From the NCBI RefSeq assembly GCF_003075095.1, contig NZ_QCZF01000007.1:62001-126000 (forward strand): 64,000 bases of DNA, written 5' to 3'. A program made the position numbers and the translations under genes. How positions within the stretch are numbered: the first letter of the stretch is position 1; every line of letters starts with the position of its first letter. Below are positions 50,561 to 60,048 of the stretch, one piece after another. Origin of the DNA: Blastococcus litoris (lineage in GTDB: Bacteria; Actinomycetota; Actinomycetes; Mycobacteriales; Geodermatophilaceae). Under the pieces are notes generated by a model. That model ran no database searches. It was not told the origin of the DNA and saw nothing but the letters and a program-made list of their open reading frames with translations.

Positions 50561-50758
50561 GTGCTCAACCTGTTCACCGCTCTGCAGATCCTGGCCTTCG
50601 ACGTCACCGACCGCCTCAAGCGCGAGGAGAAGGGCGCCAGCGCGGTCGAGTACGCGCTGCTGGTCGGCCTGATCGCCGCTGCCGTCGTCGCGGCCGTCGC
50701 GCTCTTCGGTCCGAAGCTGAACACCCTGTTCACGAACATCAACGTCAACGGCAAGTGA
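50561..50758 (+). CDS. flp: Flp-type pilin
   Basis: 65 residues. A short basic leader with EEKGASAVEYALLVGLIAA gives the Flp signature: Gly before the cleavage point, the conserved Glu at +5, Tyr at +6, and a hydrophobic helix. Prepilin peptidase would cut after the Gly and the helices pack into thin fibres. First gene of the Tad cluster and probably the most expressed, with a hairpin after it. Confidence 0.92.
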   Translation: MLNLFTALQILAFDVTDRLKREEKGASAVEYALLVGLIAAAVVAAVALFGPKLNTLFTNINVNGK

Positions 50759-50794
50759 CCCACTCCGTCCTCTGACGGACGCGGGTCGTGGTCG

Positions 50795-50824
50795 GGCGGC
50801 ACGGCTCCCCTGAGCCGTGCCGCC
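50795..50824 (+). terminator. Hairpin between flp and TadE gene
   Basis: Perfect 12-bp stem (50795-50806 with 50813-50824) and a 6-nt loop. Placed after the pilin gene and before the minor pilin-like gene, it is likely to reduce downstream transcription or protect the flp message. Confidence 0.6.
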
Positions 50825-50868
50825 GGGCCCGTCCCATCCCGGAACCCAGCCTTGGAAGGAGGATCGTC

Positions 50869-51285
50869 ATGACGTCACGCTCGAACCGCCCCGGCCGTCG
50901 GCCGGCCGGCGAGCGCGGGGCGGTCGCGGTCGAGTTCGCACTCGTCGTGCCGCTGGTGCTGCTCATGCTGTTCAGCATCATCTCGGTCAGCCGCGCCTTC
51001 CAGGTGCAGGCCACCCTCTCCGGCGCCGCCCGGGAGGCGGCCCGTGCCATGGCGATCCAGAACGACGTCGGCGCGGCGCGCTCCGCCGCCGTCTTCGCCG
51101 CCTCGACCTCGGACATCCCGCTGACCGCCGGGCAGGTGGCCGTCTCGCCGTCGACGTGCACGAACGCGGCGCCGACGACGAACATCACCGTCACCATCAC
51201 CTACCAGTTCCAGCCCGCCGGCAACTTCGCCGGAGGGGTGGCCTTCCCGATCACCAGCAAGGCGGTGCTCCGGTGCGGCGGCTGA
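50869..51285 (+). CDS. TadE-like pseudopilin
   Basis: 138 residues. Basic leader ending GERGAVAVEFALVVPLVLLML, the TadE motif with Gly, Glu at +5 and a single membrane helix; a short extracytoplasmic domain with one Cys follows. GGAAGGAGG precedes the ATG. Thought to be a minor component of the Flp pilus. Overlaps the next gene by 13 bp. Confidence 0.9.
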   Translation: MTSRSNRPGRRPAGERGAVAVEFALVVPLVLLMLFSIISVSRAFQVQATLSGAAREAARAMAIQNDVGAARSAAVFAASTSDIPLTAGQVAVSPSTCTNAAPTTNITVTITYQFQPAGNFAGGVAFPITSKAVLRCGG

Positions 51286-52208
51286 ACGGCCGCCCCCTGC
51301 GCCGGCTGCGGGAGGAGCGGGGCGGGGTCGCGGTCATGCTCGCCCTGCTGATGCCGCTGTTGTTCGGCGCGGCCGCCATCGGGGTCGACATCGCCGCCAT
51401 CTGGTCGGCCCGCCAGCAGGTGCAGACCGGGGCCGACGCGGCCGTCATCGCGGTGGCCATGGACTGCGCGCGCAACGACTGCGGCAACATCAAGAAGACC
51501 GCCGAGGACGCCTTCTGGGCCAACGACGAGGCGGCCAAGCTCGCCAACCTCGGCCCGGGCGAGGGCTGGATCCGCGTCGACGGCCGCAAGATCAGCGCGA
51601 CCCAGAAGAAGGACTGGCTGGTCAACCACTTCTTCGCGGCCGCCGTCGGCTACGACACCGGCTCGCTGGCGGTCCAGTCCTACGCGGAGTGGGCGCCGAT
51701 GGTGGATGCCCGCTCGGAGTTCCCGGTCGCCATCTCCTACTGCACCTACAAGGACCTGGCGCTGCCGCTCGCGGCGCAGAAGAGCGTGACGCTGGGCGTG
51801 GGCGAGACGTCGGGCGGCAGCTGCAGCACGCCGTCGGGCACCTCGGTCAACGCCGGCATCGCCTGGATGCAGACCGACGGCGACTGCACCGCCTCCACGG
51901 TCTGGAAGGGGAGCTACGAGCGGGAGAGCCCGGTGCTCCAGGGCCCCCTCCCCGCCGGCTGCACCGACGCCTACCTCTCCTCGATGGTGGGTCGCGACGT
52001 GGTCGTCCCGATCTGGGACGACCTGCACGCCCAGACCTACCGCGTGTACGGCTACGCCGCCTTCCACATCACCGGCTGGGACGGCTCCGGCGCCCGCAAG
52101 CTCACCGGCTACTTCACGTACTCGGCCCGCCAGGTCGACGACACCACCCCGCCCCCCAGAAACGCACCCGACCTGGGTGCCCGAGCCGTGTTCCTCACCG
52201 AGAGCTAA
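51273..52208 (+). CDS. TadG-like pilus assembly protein
   Basis: 311 residues. N-terminal leader EERGGVAVMLALLMPLLFGAAAIGVDI, as in the Tad/TadG group, then DIAAIWSARQQVQTGADAA, a conserved segment. The long exported domain is Cys-containing (about eight Cys) and shows no von Willebrand domain that I can identify. Likely role: anchoring or minor pilin function in the Flp system. Confidence 0.82.
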   Translation: MRRLNGRPLRRLREERGGVAVMLALLMPLLFGAAAIGVDIAAIWSARQQVQTGADAAVIAVAMDCARNDCGNIKKTAEDAFWANDEAAKLANLGPGEGWIRVDGRKISATQKKDWLVNHFFAAAVGYDTGSLAVQSYAEWAPMVDARSEFPVAISYCTYKDLALPLAAQKSVTLGVGETSGGSCSTPSGTSVNAGIAWMQTDGDCTASTVWKGSYERESPVLQGPLPAGCTDAYLSSMVGRDVVVPIWDDLHAQTYRVYGYAAFHITGWDGSGARKLTGYFTYSARQVDDTTPPPRNAPDLGARAVFLTES

Positions 52209-52218
52209 GGACAAAGAG

Positions 52219-52938
52219 ATGCCTCGCCGAATCATCGCCGCGGTCGCGGCCCTCGTGCTCGCCGTCGTCGGCGCCGTCGTCCTCATCGGCTACGTGCGCG
52301 GCGCGGACGACCGTGCCCAGGCCGGGGAGCAGCTGGTCGACGTCCTGGTCGTCGACAGCGAGGTCGCCGCGGGGACCTCCGCCGGCGACCTGGGCAGCAG
52401 CGTCTCGGTCGAGCGGGTGCCCACGCGCCTGGTCGCGGAGGACGCCGTCTCGGACCTGTCGGAGCTCGGGGACCAGGTGGCCACGGCAGCGCTGCTGCCC
52501 GGCGACCAGGTCCTGGCCGGCCGCTTCGCCGACCGCACCTCGCTCGCCCCCGCGGGCACGGTCCTGGCTCCCGAAGGGCTGGTCGAGATCAGCGTGACGC
52601 TGGACGCGCAGCGTGCCGTGGGCGGAGCGGTGAAGCCCGGGGACAAGGTCGGGATCCAGCTCACGAACCAGGAGTCGGCCGAGGGTGGTGTCACCGCCTA
52701 CAGCGTCTTCCAGGTCTTCCGTGACGTCCTGGTGACCCGCGTCGTCCGGCCGGAGGGCAGCGCTGACCCCGCCGCCCCCTACGTGGTCACCGTCGCGCTC
52801 TCGCCGCAGGACGCCTCCGTCGTGGTCCTGGGCACCGAGTCCGAGTCCGTCTGGCTCTCCCTCGAGAAGGCGTCGCCGGGCGATGCCGGCCAGAGCCCCG
52901 TCACCACCACCACCGTCACCCTGGGAGACGACCAGTGA
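52219..52938 (+). CDS. cpaB: Flp pilus assembly protein CpaB (SAF domain)
   Basis: 239 residues. One N-terminal membrane helix, a SAF domain (VDSEVAAGTSAGDLGSSV, and LLPGDQVLAGRF), then the CpaB C-terminal region with GGAVKPGDKVGIQL. In diderms CpaB works with the secretin; no secretin gene is seen here, so in this monoderm it presumably acts at the wall. Confidence 0.9.
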   Translation: MPRRIIAAVAALVLAVVGAVVLIGYVRGADDRAQAGEQLVDVLVVDSEVAAGTSAGDLGSSVSVERVPTRLVAEDAVSDLSELGDQVATAALLPGDQVLAGRFADRTSLAPAGTVLAPEGLVEISVTLDAQRAVGGAVKPGDKVGIQLTNQESAEGGVTAYSVFQVFRDVLVTRVVRPEGSADPAAPYVVTVALSPQDASVVVLGTESESVWLSLEKASPGDAGQSPVTTTTVTLGDDQ

Positions 52939-54143
52939 GCACCGTCCTGACCGTCGGCGTCGGCGCCGACCTCCTGCAGCAGCTCCGCGAGCAGCACGAC
53001 GGGGACGTCGTGACGCTCGCCGTGGACGCGCCCACGAGCGGCGGGCTGATGAGCCTGCTCGGCGGCGGCAGCGAGCCCCTGGCCGTCGTCCTCGGTCCCG
53101 ACGTCCCGCTCGACCGTGCCTTCAACCTGGCCGGACGGGTCGACGTCGCCACCACGACCAGCGTGATCATCGTCGTGGCGGACGCCGATCCCGAGCTCTG
53201 GATGGCAGCCATGCGGGCGGGCGTCCGCGACGTCCTCAGCCCCGACGCCTCCGCGGCGGACGTGTCCGCGGTCCTCGAGCGCGCCGCCGGCCTGGCCCGC
53301 GCCCGGCAGGAAGCGGCCGCCGCCGGTCAGGCCGAGGAGCGCCCCGACCACCGGGTGATCGTCGTGGCCTCGCCCAAGGGCGGGGTCGGCAAGACCACCG
53401 TGTCGACCAACCTGGCTGTCGGCCTCGCGCGGTCCGGCGAGGGCTCGACGGTGATCGTGGATCTCGACGTGCAGTTCGGGGACGTCGCCAGCGCCCTCGC
53501 GATGGCCCCCGAGTACACCCTGCCCGACACCGTGCACGGCGCGGCCAGCAACGACCCGCTGGTGCTCAAGACGTTCCTCGGCCGGCACCCCAGCGGCCTG
53601 TACGTCGTCGCCGGCAGCGACTCGCCGGCGGCGGGGGACGCCGTCACCGCCGAGCAGGTCGCGCGGCTGATCGACACCCTGTCGCGGGAGTTCCGGTACG
53701 TCGTCATCGACACCGCTCCGGGCCTGGCCGACCACACGCTCGTCGCGCTGGAGCGTGCGACGGACCTGGTCCTCGTCAGCAGCATGGACGTCCCGGGCGT
53801 GCGCGGGATGCGCAAGGAGCTCAACGTCCTCGAGGAGCTGTCCCTGGTCCCGGCCGGCCGGCACCTCGTGCTCAACATGGCCGACCCGGCGGGTGCGCTG
53901 TCCATGGACGACGTCACCACCACGATCGGTTCGCCGCTCGACGTGGTCCTGCCGCGCAGCACCGCCGTGCCGCTCTCGACCAACACGGGCATCCCGCTGC
54001 TCGAGAGCGAGGCGCGGGACGTCGTGACCCGTGGCCTGCAGACCCTCCTGGGCCGCCTCCTCCCGGAGCAGGCGGGCGCGGCGCAGCCGAGCGGGTCCGG
54101 GCTCTCCGGTCTGCTCGGCCGGCTCAAGGCCGGTGGCCGGTGA
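52935..54143 (+). CDS. cpaE: CpaE/TadZ-like localisation ATPase
   Basis: 402 residues. Residues 1-~125 form a receiver-like domain, followed by a MinD/ParA ATPase with the deviant Walker A SPKGGVGKTT (near residue 145) and IVDLDVQFGD. TadZ proteins place the pilus machine at the pole or membrane. The GTG start overlaps the CpaB stop by 4 bases. Confidence 0.92.
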   Translation: MSTVLTVGVGADLLQQLREQHDGDVVTLAVDAPTSGGLMSLLGGGSEPLAVVLGPDVPLDRAFNLAGRVDVATTTSVIIVVADADPELWMAAMRAGVRDVLSPDASAADVSAVLERAAGLARARQEAAAAGQAEERPDHRVIVVASPKGGVGKTTVSTNLAVGLARSGEGSTVIVDLDVQFGDVASALAMAPEYTLPDTVHGAASNDPLVLKTFLGRHPSGLYVVAGSDSPAAGDAVTAEQVARLIDTLSREFRYVVIDTAPGLADHTLVALERATDLVLVSSMDVPGVRGMRKELNVLEELSLVPAGRHLVLNMADPAGALSMDDVTTTIGSPLDVVLPRSTAVPLSTNTGIPLLESEARDVVTRGLQTLLGRLLPEQAGAAQPSGSGLSGLLGRLKAGGR

Positions 54144-55615
54144 ACCTCAGCGAGCGCCTGTCCCAGGCGCGCGGTGAGGAAGCCCTGAGCACCGACCCGA
54201 TCCGTCCGGCCGCGGCCGACGCCGGTCGCCTGGCGACGCGTGTCGCCACGGTGGCGGTGACCGAGGAGGCGGCGCCGGGTCGTGCGTCCGCTGCGGACCC
54301 GGCCACGGCACCTGTCGACGGGCTGGCCCGGCTCAAGGCCAAGGCGAGCCAGGCGCTGTTCGACCGGCTCGGGACCAAGCTGTCCGACCCCGACCTGCCC
54401 GAGGAGCAGCTGCACGGCCTGGTGCGCACGGAGCTGCAGCGGGTGCTGGCGAACGAGCAGGACAGCGCCCTTTCCACCGAGGACCGCCGGCGCCTCATGG
54501 CCGAGATCACCGACGAGGTGCTCGGGCACGGCCCGCTGCAGCCGTTCCTCGACGACCCGACGGTCACCGAGATCATGGTGAACGGGCCCGACCTCGTGTA
54601 CGTGGAGCGGAACGGGCGCCTGGTGCGCACGGAGGCCGCCTTCACGTCGGAGGCGCACCTGCGCCGGGTGATCGAGCGGATCGTCTCCCGCGTGGGCCGG
54701 CGCATCGACGAGAGCTCGCCGCTGGTCGACGCACGGCTCGCCGACGGGTCGCGCGTGAACGCGATCATCCCGCCACTCGCCTTCGGCGGGTCGTCCCTGA
54801 CCATCCGCAAGTTCAGCAGCACGCCGTTCGAGGTCGGTGACCTCATCGCCTTCGGGACGATGTCCCCGGAGATGGCCGAGCTGCTCCGGGCCTGCGTCGA
54901 GGCGCGGCTGAACATCATCGTCTCCGGCGGTACCGGCACCGGCAAGACGACGCTGCTCAACGTGCTCTCGTCGTTCATCCCGGACTACGAGCGGATCATC
55001 ACCATCGAGGACGCCGTCGAGCTGCAGCTGCAGCAGGAGCACGTCGTCCGTCTCGAGTCCCGGCCCGCCAACATCGAGGGCAAGGGCGCGGTCAGCATCC
55101 GCGACCTGGTGCGCAACTCGCTGCGCATGCGGCCGGACCGCATCGTGGTCGGCGAGGTCCGCGGTGGCGAGAGCCTCGACATGCTCCAGGCGATGAACAC
55201 CGGTCACGACGGCTCGCTGTCGACGGTGCACGCCAACAACCCCCGCGACGCCATCGCGCGCCTGGAGACGCTGGTCCTCATGGCCGGCATGGACCTCCCG
55301 CTGCGGGCGGTCCGGGAGCAGGTCGCCTCGGCCGTCGACGTCATCGTGCAGATCAGCCGACTGCGTGACGGCACCCGGCGGATCACCCACGTGACCGAGG
55401 TCCAGGGCGTCGAGGGCGAGACGGTGACGATGCAGGACGCCTTCACCTTCGACTACTCGGCGGGGACCGACCTCAACGGCCGGCTCCTGGGCAAGGCCGT
55501 GCCGACCGGCGTGCGGCCCCGCTTCACCGAACGCTTCGCCGAGCTGGGCATCGCTCTTTCCCCGCGTGTCTTCGGGCACTCGGCGGAGCGGGTTCCGTCC
55601 GGGAAGCGGCCGTGA
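54140..55615 (+). CDS. cpaF: Pilus assembly ATPase CpaF/TadA
   Basis: 491 residues. Walker [10 protein letters not shown], Asp box [10 protein letters not shown], Walker [13 protein letters not shown], and the His box [12 protein letters not shown] type II/IV secretion hexameric ATPase driving pilin assembly and, in Tad systems, also retraction. GTGA overlap with the upstream stop. Confidence 0.95.
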   Translation: MNLSERLSQARGEEALSTDPIRPAAADAGRLATRVATVAVTEEAAPGRASAADPATAPVDGLARLKAKASQALFDRLGTKLSDPDLPEEQLHGLVRTELQRVLANEQDSALSTEDRRRLMAEITDEVLGHGPLQPFLDDPTVTEIMVNGPDLVYVERNGRLVRTEAAFTSEAHLRRVIERIVSRVGRRIDESSPLVDARLADGSRVNAIIPPLAFGGSSLTIRKFSSTPFEVGDLIAFGTMSPEMAELLRACVEARLNIIVSGGTGTGKTTLLNVLSSFIPDYERIITIEDAVELQLQQEHVVRLESRPANIEGKGAVSIRDLVRNSLRMRPDRIVVGEVRGGESLDMLQAMNTGHDGSLSTVHANNPRDAIARLETLVLMAGMDLPLRAVREQVASAVDVIVQISRLRDGTRRITHVTEVQGVEGETVTMQDAFTFDYSAGTDLNGRLLGKAVPTGVRPRFTERFAELGIALSPRVFGHSAERVPSGKRP

Positions 55616-56553
55616 TGTCCGCCGCGGCGTGGGTCGCCGTCCTCGCGGTGGCCGCCTCGCTCGCCCTGGCGGTCGTGGCCTTCGCCTCGCCGGGGCGGAC
55701 CACGGTCCCGCTGACCCGGCTGAAGCCCGACGCGGAGCCCACCCGCGGGCGCATGGCCGGGGCCGCGGAGGACGCCACCGCCTTCGCCGACCGACTGCTC
55801 CGCAGGACCGGTCGCACGGGTCAGCTCCAGACCTTCCTCGAGGAGGCCGGTGTCCGGTCCCGACCGGCGGAGGTGCTGGTCATCGCGGGCGGCGCCACGC
55901 TCGGCGCAGGCGCGCTGGGCCTGGTGCTCGGCAACGTGGCGACCGGGGTGGTCTTCGCGCTGGTCGCCCCGCTGGCCGTCGCCGGCGTGATCAGCGTGCG
56001 CCGCACCCGCCGCCGCGCGGCGTTCATGGCGCAGCTCGACGAGTCGCTGCAGCTCATGGCGAGCAGCCTGCGAGCCGGGCACAGCGTGCTGCGGGCGCTC
56101 GACGCGGTCTCGCGCGACTCGGAGTCGCCGACCTCGGAGGAGTTCTCCCGGGTGGTCAACGAGGCGCGGGTCGGCCGCGACCTCAACGAGGCGCTGGAGG
56201 AGGTCGCCCGCCGCACCAGCAGCGAGGACTTCAGCTGGGTCGTGCAGGCCATCGCCATCCACCGAGAGGTGGGGGGCAACCTGGCCGAGGTGCTCGACAG
56301 CGTGGGCGTCACCATCCGCGAGCGGAACAAGCTGCGGCGCCAGGCCCGGGTCCTCTCCGCCGAGGGGCGGACCTCCGGCGTCGTCCTGTTCCTGCTGCCG
56401 CCGATCGTCACCGGCCTGCTCGTCATCGTGGCGCCCGACTACGTCGGCAGGCTCGTCGAGTCCTCGGCCGGGATCGTCATGCTCACGGTGTCCGCCACGC
56501 TCATGGCCGTCGGCGCGCTGTGGCTGCGCACGATCGTGAAGGTGAGGTTCTGA
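55612..56553 (+). CDS. tadB: Tad platform protein TadB
   Basis: 313 residues. Type II secretion F-domain protein: two N-terminal membrane segments, the cytoplasmic helical bundle (QLMASSLRAGHSVLRALD, and IHREVGGNLAEVLD), and two C-terminal helices. Works with TadC as the inner-membrane platform for CpaF. GTG-ATG at the start; either may be used. Confidence 0.93.
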   Translation: MMSAAAWVAVLAVAASLALAVVAFASPGRTTVPLTRLKPDAEPTRGRMAGAAEDATAFADRLLRRTGRTGQLQTFLEEAGVRSRPAEVLVIAGGATLGAGALGLVLGNVATGVVFALVAPLAVAGVISVRRTRRRAAFMAQLDESLQLMASSLRAGHSVLRALDAVSRDSESPTSEEFSRVVNEARVGRDLNEALEEVARRTSSEDFSWVVQAIAIHREVGGNLAEVLDSVGVTIRERNKLRRQARVLSAEGRTSGVVLFLLPPIVTGLLVIVAPDYVGRLVESSAGIVMLTVSATLMAVGALWLRTIVKVRF

Positions 56554-57440
56554 TGACCCCCGTCGTCATGCTCGGCGTGTTCTCCGTCGCCGCCGCCATC
56601 GGGTGCCTCACCTACACCCTCGTCGGCCACTCGGGGCGCGCGCTGGCCATCGCCCGGCGCAACCTCACCCGCGGCCTGGCCACGACCACCGTGGAGGTCG
56701 GCTCCCTCGAGTCCCGCGGGTCCGGGTCCAGCGCGCTCCTGCGGGTCATCACGCCGGACGCCGAGGCTCGGCGTGCCCGACGCCTGCTGCAGGTCGCGGG
56801 CTATCCGCACGGCCTCACGCTCACCCGCGTCCTCTGGGCCAAGCTCGTCCTCGCCGGTGTCGTCGCCCTTGTCGGCCTGGCCCTCCTCGCGAGCGGCGGC
56901 GGGCTGCTCACGTGGGTCCTCGTGCCCCTCGCCGTCGTCGGGGCCTACCGCCTCCCCGAGGCGATCCTCTGGGGTCGCGGGCAGGAGCGGCGGAAGACCA
57001 TCACCCACGAGCTGCCCGATCTCCTCGACCAGATGACCATCGCGGTCGCTGCCGGGCTCGGCTTCGAGGCGGCGCTGGCACGTGCGGCGGCGAACGGCAG
57101 GGGACCGCTGGCCGACGAGCTGTCGCGGACGCTGCACGACGTCGCGGTCGGCCGGTCGCGACGCGAGGCGTACAACGCGCTGGTCGCGCGGACCGACGTC
57201 CCGGACCTCAAGCGCTTCGTGGCCGCGGTCAACCAGGCCGACGCCTACGGCATCGCCATCGCCGACGTGCTGAAGGTGCAGGCCGCCGAGATGCGCGTGA
57301 AGCGCCGGCAGCGGGCCGAGGAGCAGGCGATGAAGGTGCCGGTCAAGGTCACCTTCCCGCTGATGCTCTGCTTCCTCCCGGCGCTGCTGATCACCGTGGT
57401 GGGGCCCGCGGTCATGGGGCTGGTCGACAGCCTCGGCTGA
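56553..57440 (+). CDS. tadC: Tad platform protein TadC
   Basis: 295 residues. F-domain protein with DQMTIAVAAGLGFEAALARA and FVAAVNQADAYGIAIADVLK, ending in membrane helices with FLPALLITVVGPAVM. Last gene of the cluster; it starts inside the tadB stop (TGATG). Prepilin peptidase (TadV/CpaA) is not in the window. Confidence 0.93.
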   Translation: MTPVVMLGVFSVAAAIGCLTYTLVGHSGRALAIARRNLTRGLATTTVEVGSLESRGSGSSALLRVITPDAEARRARRLLQVAGYPHGLTLTRVLWAKLVLAGVVALVGLALLASGGGLLTWVLVPLAVVGAYRLPEAILWGRGQERRKTITHELPDLLDQMTIAVAAGLGFEAALARAAANGRGPLADELSRTLHDVAVGRSRREAYNALVARTDVPDLKRFVAAVNQADAYGIAIADVLKVQAAEMRVKRRQRAEEQAMKVPVKVTFPLMLCFLPALLITVVGPAVMGLVDSLG

Positions 57441-57445
57441 GCACG

Positions 57446-57505
57446 CACGGACGACGGACCCGTGGCCACCGCACGAGCGGTGACCTCGGGTCCGTCGCGT
57501 CCGTG
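57446..57505. terminator. Bidirectional hairpin after the pilus operon
   Basis: Long inverted repeat: 57446-57462 pairs with 57487-57505 (a 2-nt bulge), enclosing a second small stem (CACCGC/GCGGTG). It lies between convergent genes and could terminate both. Confidence 0.7.
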
Positions 57506-57512
57506 CCGGGAC

Positions 57513-57848
57513 TCAGCGCGGCTGCGCCGGGTTGGTCGGGTCGCCGTGCGACGGCGGGTTGACCGGCGGGCCAGACGTCGCCTCCGTCACCTGCGAGCCA
57601 CCCGTGGCGGCCGGCGGGGCGTCGGCGCCCACCGCGGCCGGGTCGCCGCCCGAGGGCTGGGCGCCGTCGGCCAGCCCGGACAGCCGGTGCTGCATGGCGC
57701 TGACCACCTGGATGCGGTTGGCGTGCGAACGCTCGTACTGCAGCAGGGTCTCCAGGTCGTCGGAGCCCAGCGTCCGGATCCGGGAGGTCAGCGAACCCAC
57801 GGGCAGGTGGTCGTAGTCGGGCAGCGGCAGGTCGTCGCGCTCGGTCAT
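57513..57848 (-). CDS. Conserved hypothetical protein with Pro-rich tail
   Basis: 111 residues. The N-terminal 55 residues form a compact conserved domain (PDYDHLPVGSLTSRIRTL, and LLQYERSHANRIQV), which I recall from actinobacterial proteins of unknown function. The rest is a disordered Gly/Pro/Ala-rich tail. The ATG at 57848 has GAGAGGACGAG upstream. No function can be assigned. Confidence 0.7.
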   Translation of the reverse strand: MTERDDLPLPDYDHLPVGSLTSRIRTLGSDDLETLLQYERSHANRIQVVSAMQHRLSGLADGAQPSGGDPAAVGADAPPAATGGSQVTEATSGPPVNPPSHGDPTNPAQPR

Positions 57849-58004
57849 CGCTCGTCCTCTCGTGAACTTCTCGGGTCGGGGTCGGCCTACCCGCTCCGGC
57901 CGATGCGACACCGGGTGTGAGGACGGGGTCGGTGGGTAGGCGGCGACGGCGAGGGTGTCCGGCCGAGGGCACCGCCCGAGCGACCGAGGAGTTGGCCCAC
58001 CGAC

Positions 58005-59129
58005 ATGGACGTGTCCTTCCTGGAGCCCGTCTTCGCTGCGACAGGGCCGTTCGCGACCGTGTGCGCGGACGTCACCCACACCACCGAGAACGCCGACACC
58101 GAGCTGGAGCTCAAGGTGCGCGCGGTGACCGAGCGGCTCGCCGGGCAGGGGGCGCCGGAGGCGGTGGTGGAGGCGGTCCGCGGCCGCTTGCTCGAGGGCA
58201 ACGACGGTGGCCGGGCGGGCACGCTGAGAGGCCGCGCCGTCGTCGTCGCCGCCGACGGCTCCGTCGTCCTGGACGAGGCGCTGGCCGACGTGCCGCGCGA
58301 GGCGACCTGCGAGTGGTCGCCCCAGCCGGCGCTGCTGCCCGTGGTGCGCCAGATGGCGGCCCGGGTCCCGCACGCGGTCGTGATCACCGACCGCCTCGGC
58401 GCCGACATCTCCGTGGTCGGCCCCGGCGGCCGGGCGGAGGAGGAGCAGCAGGTGGAAGGCGACAGCTTCCACATGCGCAAGGTCAAGGTCGGTGGGTGGG
58501 CCCACAACACCTACATGCACACAGCCGAGAACCAGTGGATCGACAACGCCGACCAGGTGGCCGAGGAGATCGCCTCGCTGGCCCGCCGGCTCCGCCTCCG
58601 CTTCGTCCTCGTGGCGGGCGACGTGCGGGCCCGGCAGATCCTCACCGACCGGGCGAGCGACGCCTGGTCGGACCTGGTCGTGAGCATGGAGGAGGGCGGC
58701 CGGGCCGCCGGGGCCGATCGCGAGCCGGTGGCCCGCAGGGAGGCCGAGCTCGTGGGCGAGCACGAGGCGCGCGAGGTCGCCGGGGTGCTCGAGCAGCTCG
58801 ACGGCGCGGCCGCGCACGGGCTGGCGGTGACCGGCACGGCGGCGGTCGTCGAGGCGCTGCGCAAGGGTCAGGTCGAGACGCTCGTGCTCGCCGACGACCC
58901 TGGCGAGGCCACCCTGCTCGTCGGCGACACCCCGGCCGAGCTCGGCGTCGACCAGCACGACATGGACGCCCTCGGCATCCACGGCGAGGCGGTGCCCGCC
59001 GACCGCGCCCTGCTCGCCGCCGCCGTCGCGAGCGCCGCCGGCGTCGTCGTCGTGCCCCGCAGCGCGATGCCGGGTGAGGCCCCCGTCGCCGCCGTCCTCC
59101 GCTACGCCGACGCCTCGACGGCGTCCTGA
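58005..59129 (+). CDS. Bacterial eRF1/Vms1-like (baeRF2-type) protein
   Basis: 374 residues, most similar to the Rv2629/baeRF family: an N-terminal domain, then a central VGGWAHNTYMHTAENQW segment where Vms1/release-factor-like proteins carry their catalytic loop, and a C-terminal eRF1-like domain 3. Relatives are proposed to act in rescue of stalled ribosomes or hibernation stress. The GGW motif is present; whether it has peptidyl-tRNA hydrolase activity is unknown. Confidence 0.78.
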   Translation: MDVSFLEPVFAATGPFATVCADVTHTTENADTELELKVRAVTERLAGQGAPEAVVEAVRGRLLEGNDGGRAGTLRGRAVVVAADGSVVLDEALADVPREATCEWSPQPALLPVVRQMAARVPHAVVITDRLGADISVVGPGGRAEEEQQVEGDSFHMRKVKVGGWAHNTYMHTAENQWIDNADQVAEEIASLARRLRLRFVLVAGDVRARQILTDRASDAWSDLVVSMEEGGRAAGADREPVARREAELVGEHEAREVAGVLEQLDGAAAHGLAVTGTAAVVEALRKGQVETLVLADDPGEATLLVGDTPAELGVDQHDMDALGIHGEAVPADRALLAAAVASAAGVVVVPRSAMPGEAPVAAVLRYADASTAS

Positions 59130-59154
59130 GCCCCTCCGGATCGAAGGAGACCCC

Positions 59155-59412
59155 GTGACCGACCCCCACCGGGCCGCCACCCCCGCCGGCACCGACCAGG
59201 GCGACATCGAGCGCCGCGCGGCGCTCGCCGAGGCGCTGGGCAAGGAAGTGTGGCCCGCCGACCGCGACACCCTCGTGGCCAGGGCGCAGGAGGGGCCGGC
59301 ACCCGACGCCGTCCTCGCCCAGCTGCGCCGCCTGCCCGAGGGCCGGCAGTTCGAGAACCTGCAGGACGTCGCCGAGGCGCTGGGCCTGGGCACCGAGCAG
59401 GAGCGGTTCTGA
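59155..59412 (+). CDS. DUF2795-like protein
   Basis: 85 residues. The second half fits DUF2795: LVARAQEGPAPDAVLAQLRRLP then FENLQDVAEALG. These small proteins are widespread in actinobacteria and have no assigned function. AAGGAG is 6 nt before the GTG. Directly follows the baeRF gene. Confidence 0.75.
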   Translation: MTDPHRAATPAGTDQGDIERRAALAEALGKEVWPADRDTLVARAQEGPAPDAVLAQLRRLPEGRQFENLQDVAEALGLGTEQERF

Positions 59413-59413
59413 C

Positions 59414-59665
59414 ATGCCCTCGATGAAGGACCCGAGCCCGGAGGCGTGGGAGAACGTCACCGACGGCAACGTGGAGACGCGCGCCCAGCTGCTCCCGGAG
59501 GAGCAGTCGGTGGAGGGGCACCCAGACCCGGAACAGGGCGACCTCGACCCGAAGGTCCAGGCCGCGGTGATCCTCGCCGAGTCCGAGGAGCGCACCATCC
59601 ACGCCGACCCCGATGACGCGCAGGGCGGCCACCGGCAGTCCTCGGACACCGCCGACCTACCCTGA
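59414..59665 (+). CDS. Small acidic hypothetical protein
   Basis: 83 residues, rich in Glu, Asp and Pro, with no predicted membrane segment; probably largely disordered. Not recognised. One base separates it from the DUF2795 stop, and the thioesterase follows after one base, so it belongs to the same operon. Confidence 0.6.
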   Translation: MPSMKDPSPEAWENVTDGNVETRAQLLPEEQSVEGHPDPEQGDLDPKVQAAVILAESEERTIHADPDDAQGGHRQSSDTADLP

Positions 59666-59666
59666 C

Positions 59667-60047
59667 GTGCGGCACGAGCACCCGGTCCAGCTGCGCTGGT
59701 CAGACCCCGACTCGCTCGGGCACGTCAACCACGCGCGGGCGCTGAGCCTCATCGAGGACGCGCGCCTGGCGATGGTGGACGGCCCGGGCGGGTCGATGAT
59801 CCTGGCCCGGCTCGAGGTGGACTACCTCCGGCAGCTGTACTACCGGGTCGGCGAGCGCCCGTGCGTCAGCAGCTGGGTGACCCGCATCGGCACGAGGTCG
59901 CTCACCGTCCGGCAGGAACTGGTCCAGGACGGCGAGGTCGCGATCCGCGCCGACGTCGTCCTGGTCGCGTTCGACTTCGCCACCGACACCAGCCGCCCGC
60001 TCACCGACGACGAGCGGGAACACTGGGCGCGGTACCTGGAGGAGTAG
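59667..60047 (+). CDS. 4HBT-type acyl-CoA thioesterase
   Basis: 126 residues of hotdog fold. The substrate-binding/catalytic segment is WSDPDSLGHVNHARAL, matching the 4-hydroxybenzoyl-CoA thioesterase motif (Asp then GHVNN-like). Hydrolyses an acyl-CoA. I prefer the GTG at 59667, one base after the previous stop; an ATG at 59613 would overlap the previous gene by 53 bp. Confidence 0.87.
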   Translation: MRHEHPVQLRWSDPDSLGHVNHARALSLIEDARLAMVDGPGGSMILARLEVDYLRQLYYRVGERPCVSSWVTRIGTRSLTVRQELVQDGEVAIRADVVLVAFDFATDTSRPLTDDEREHWARYLEE

Positions 60048-60048
60048 G

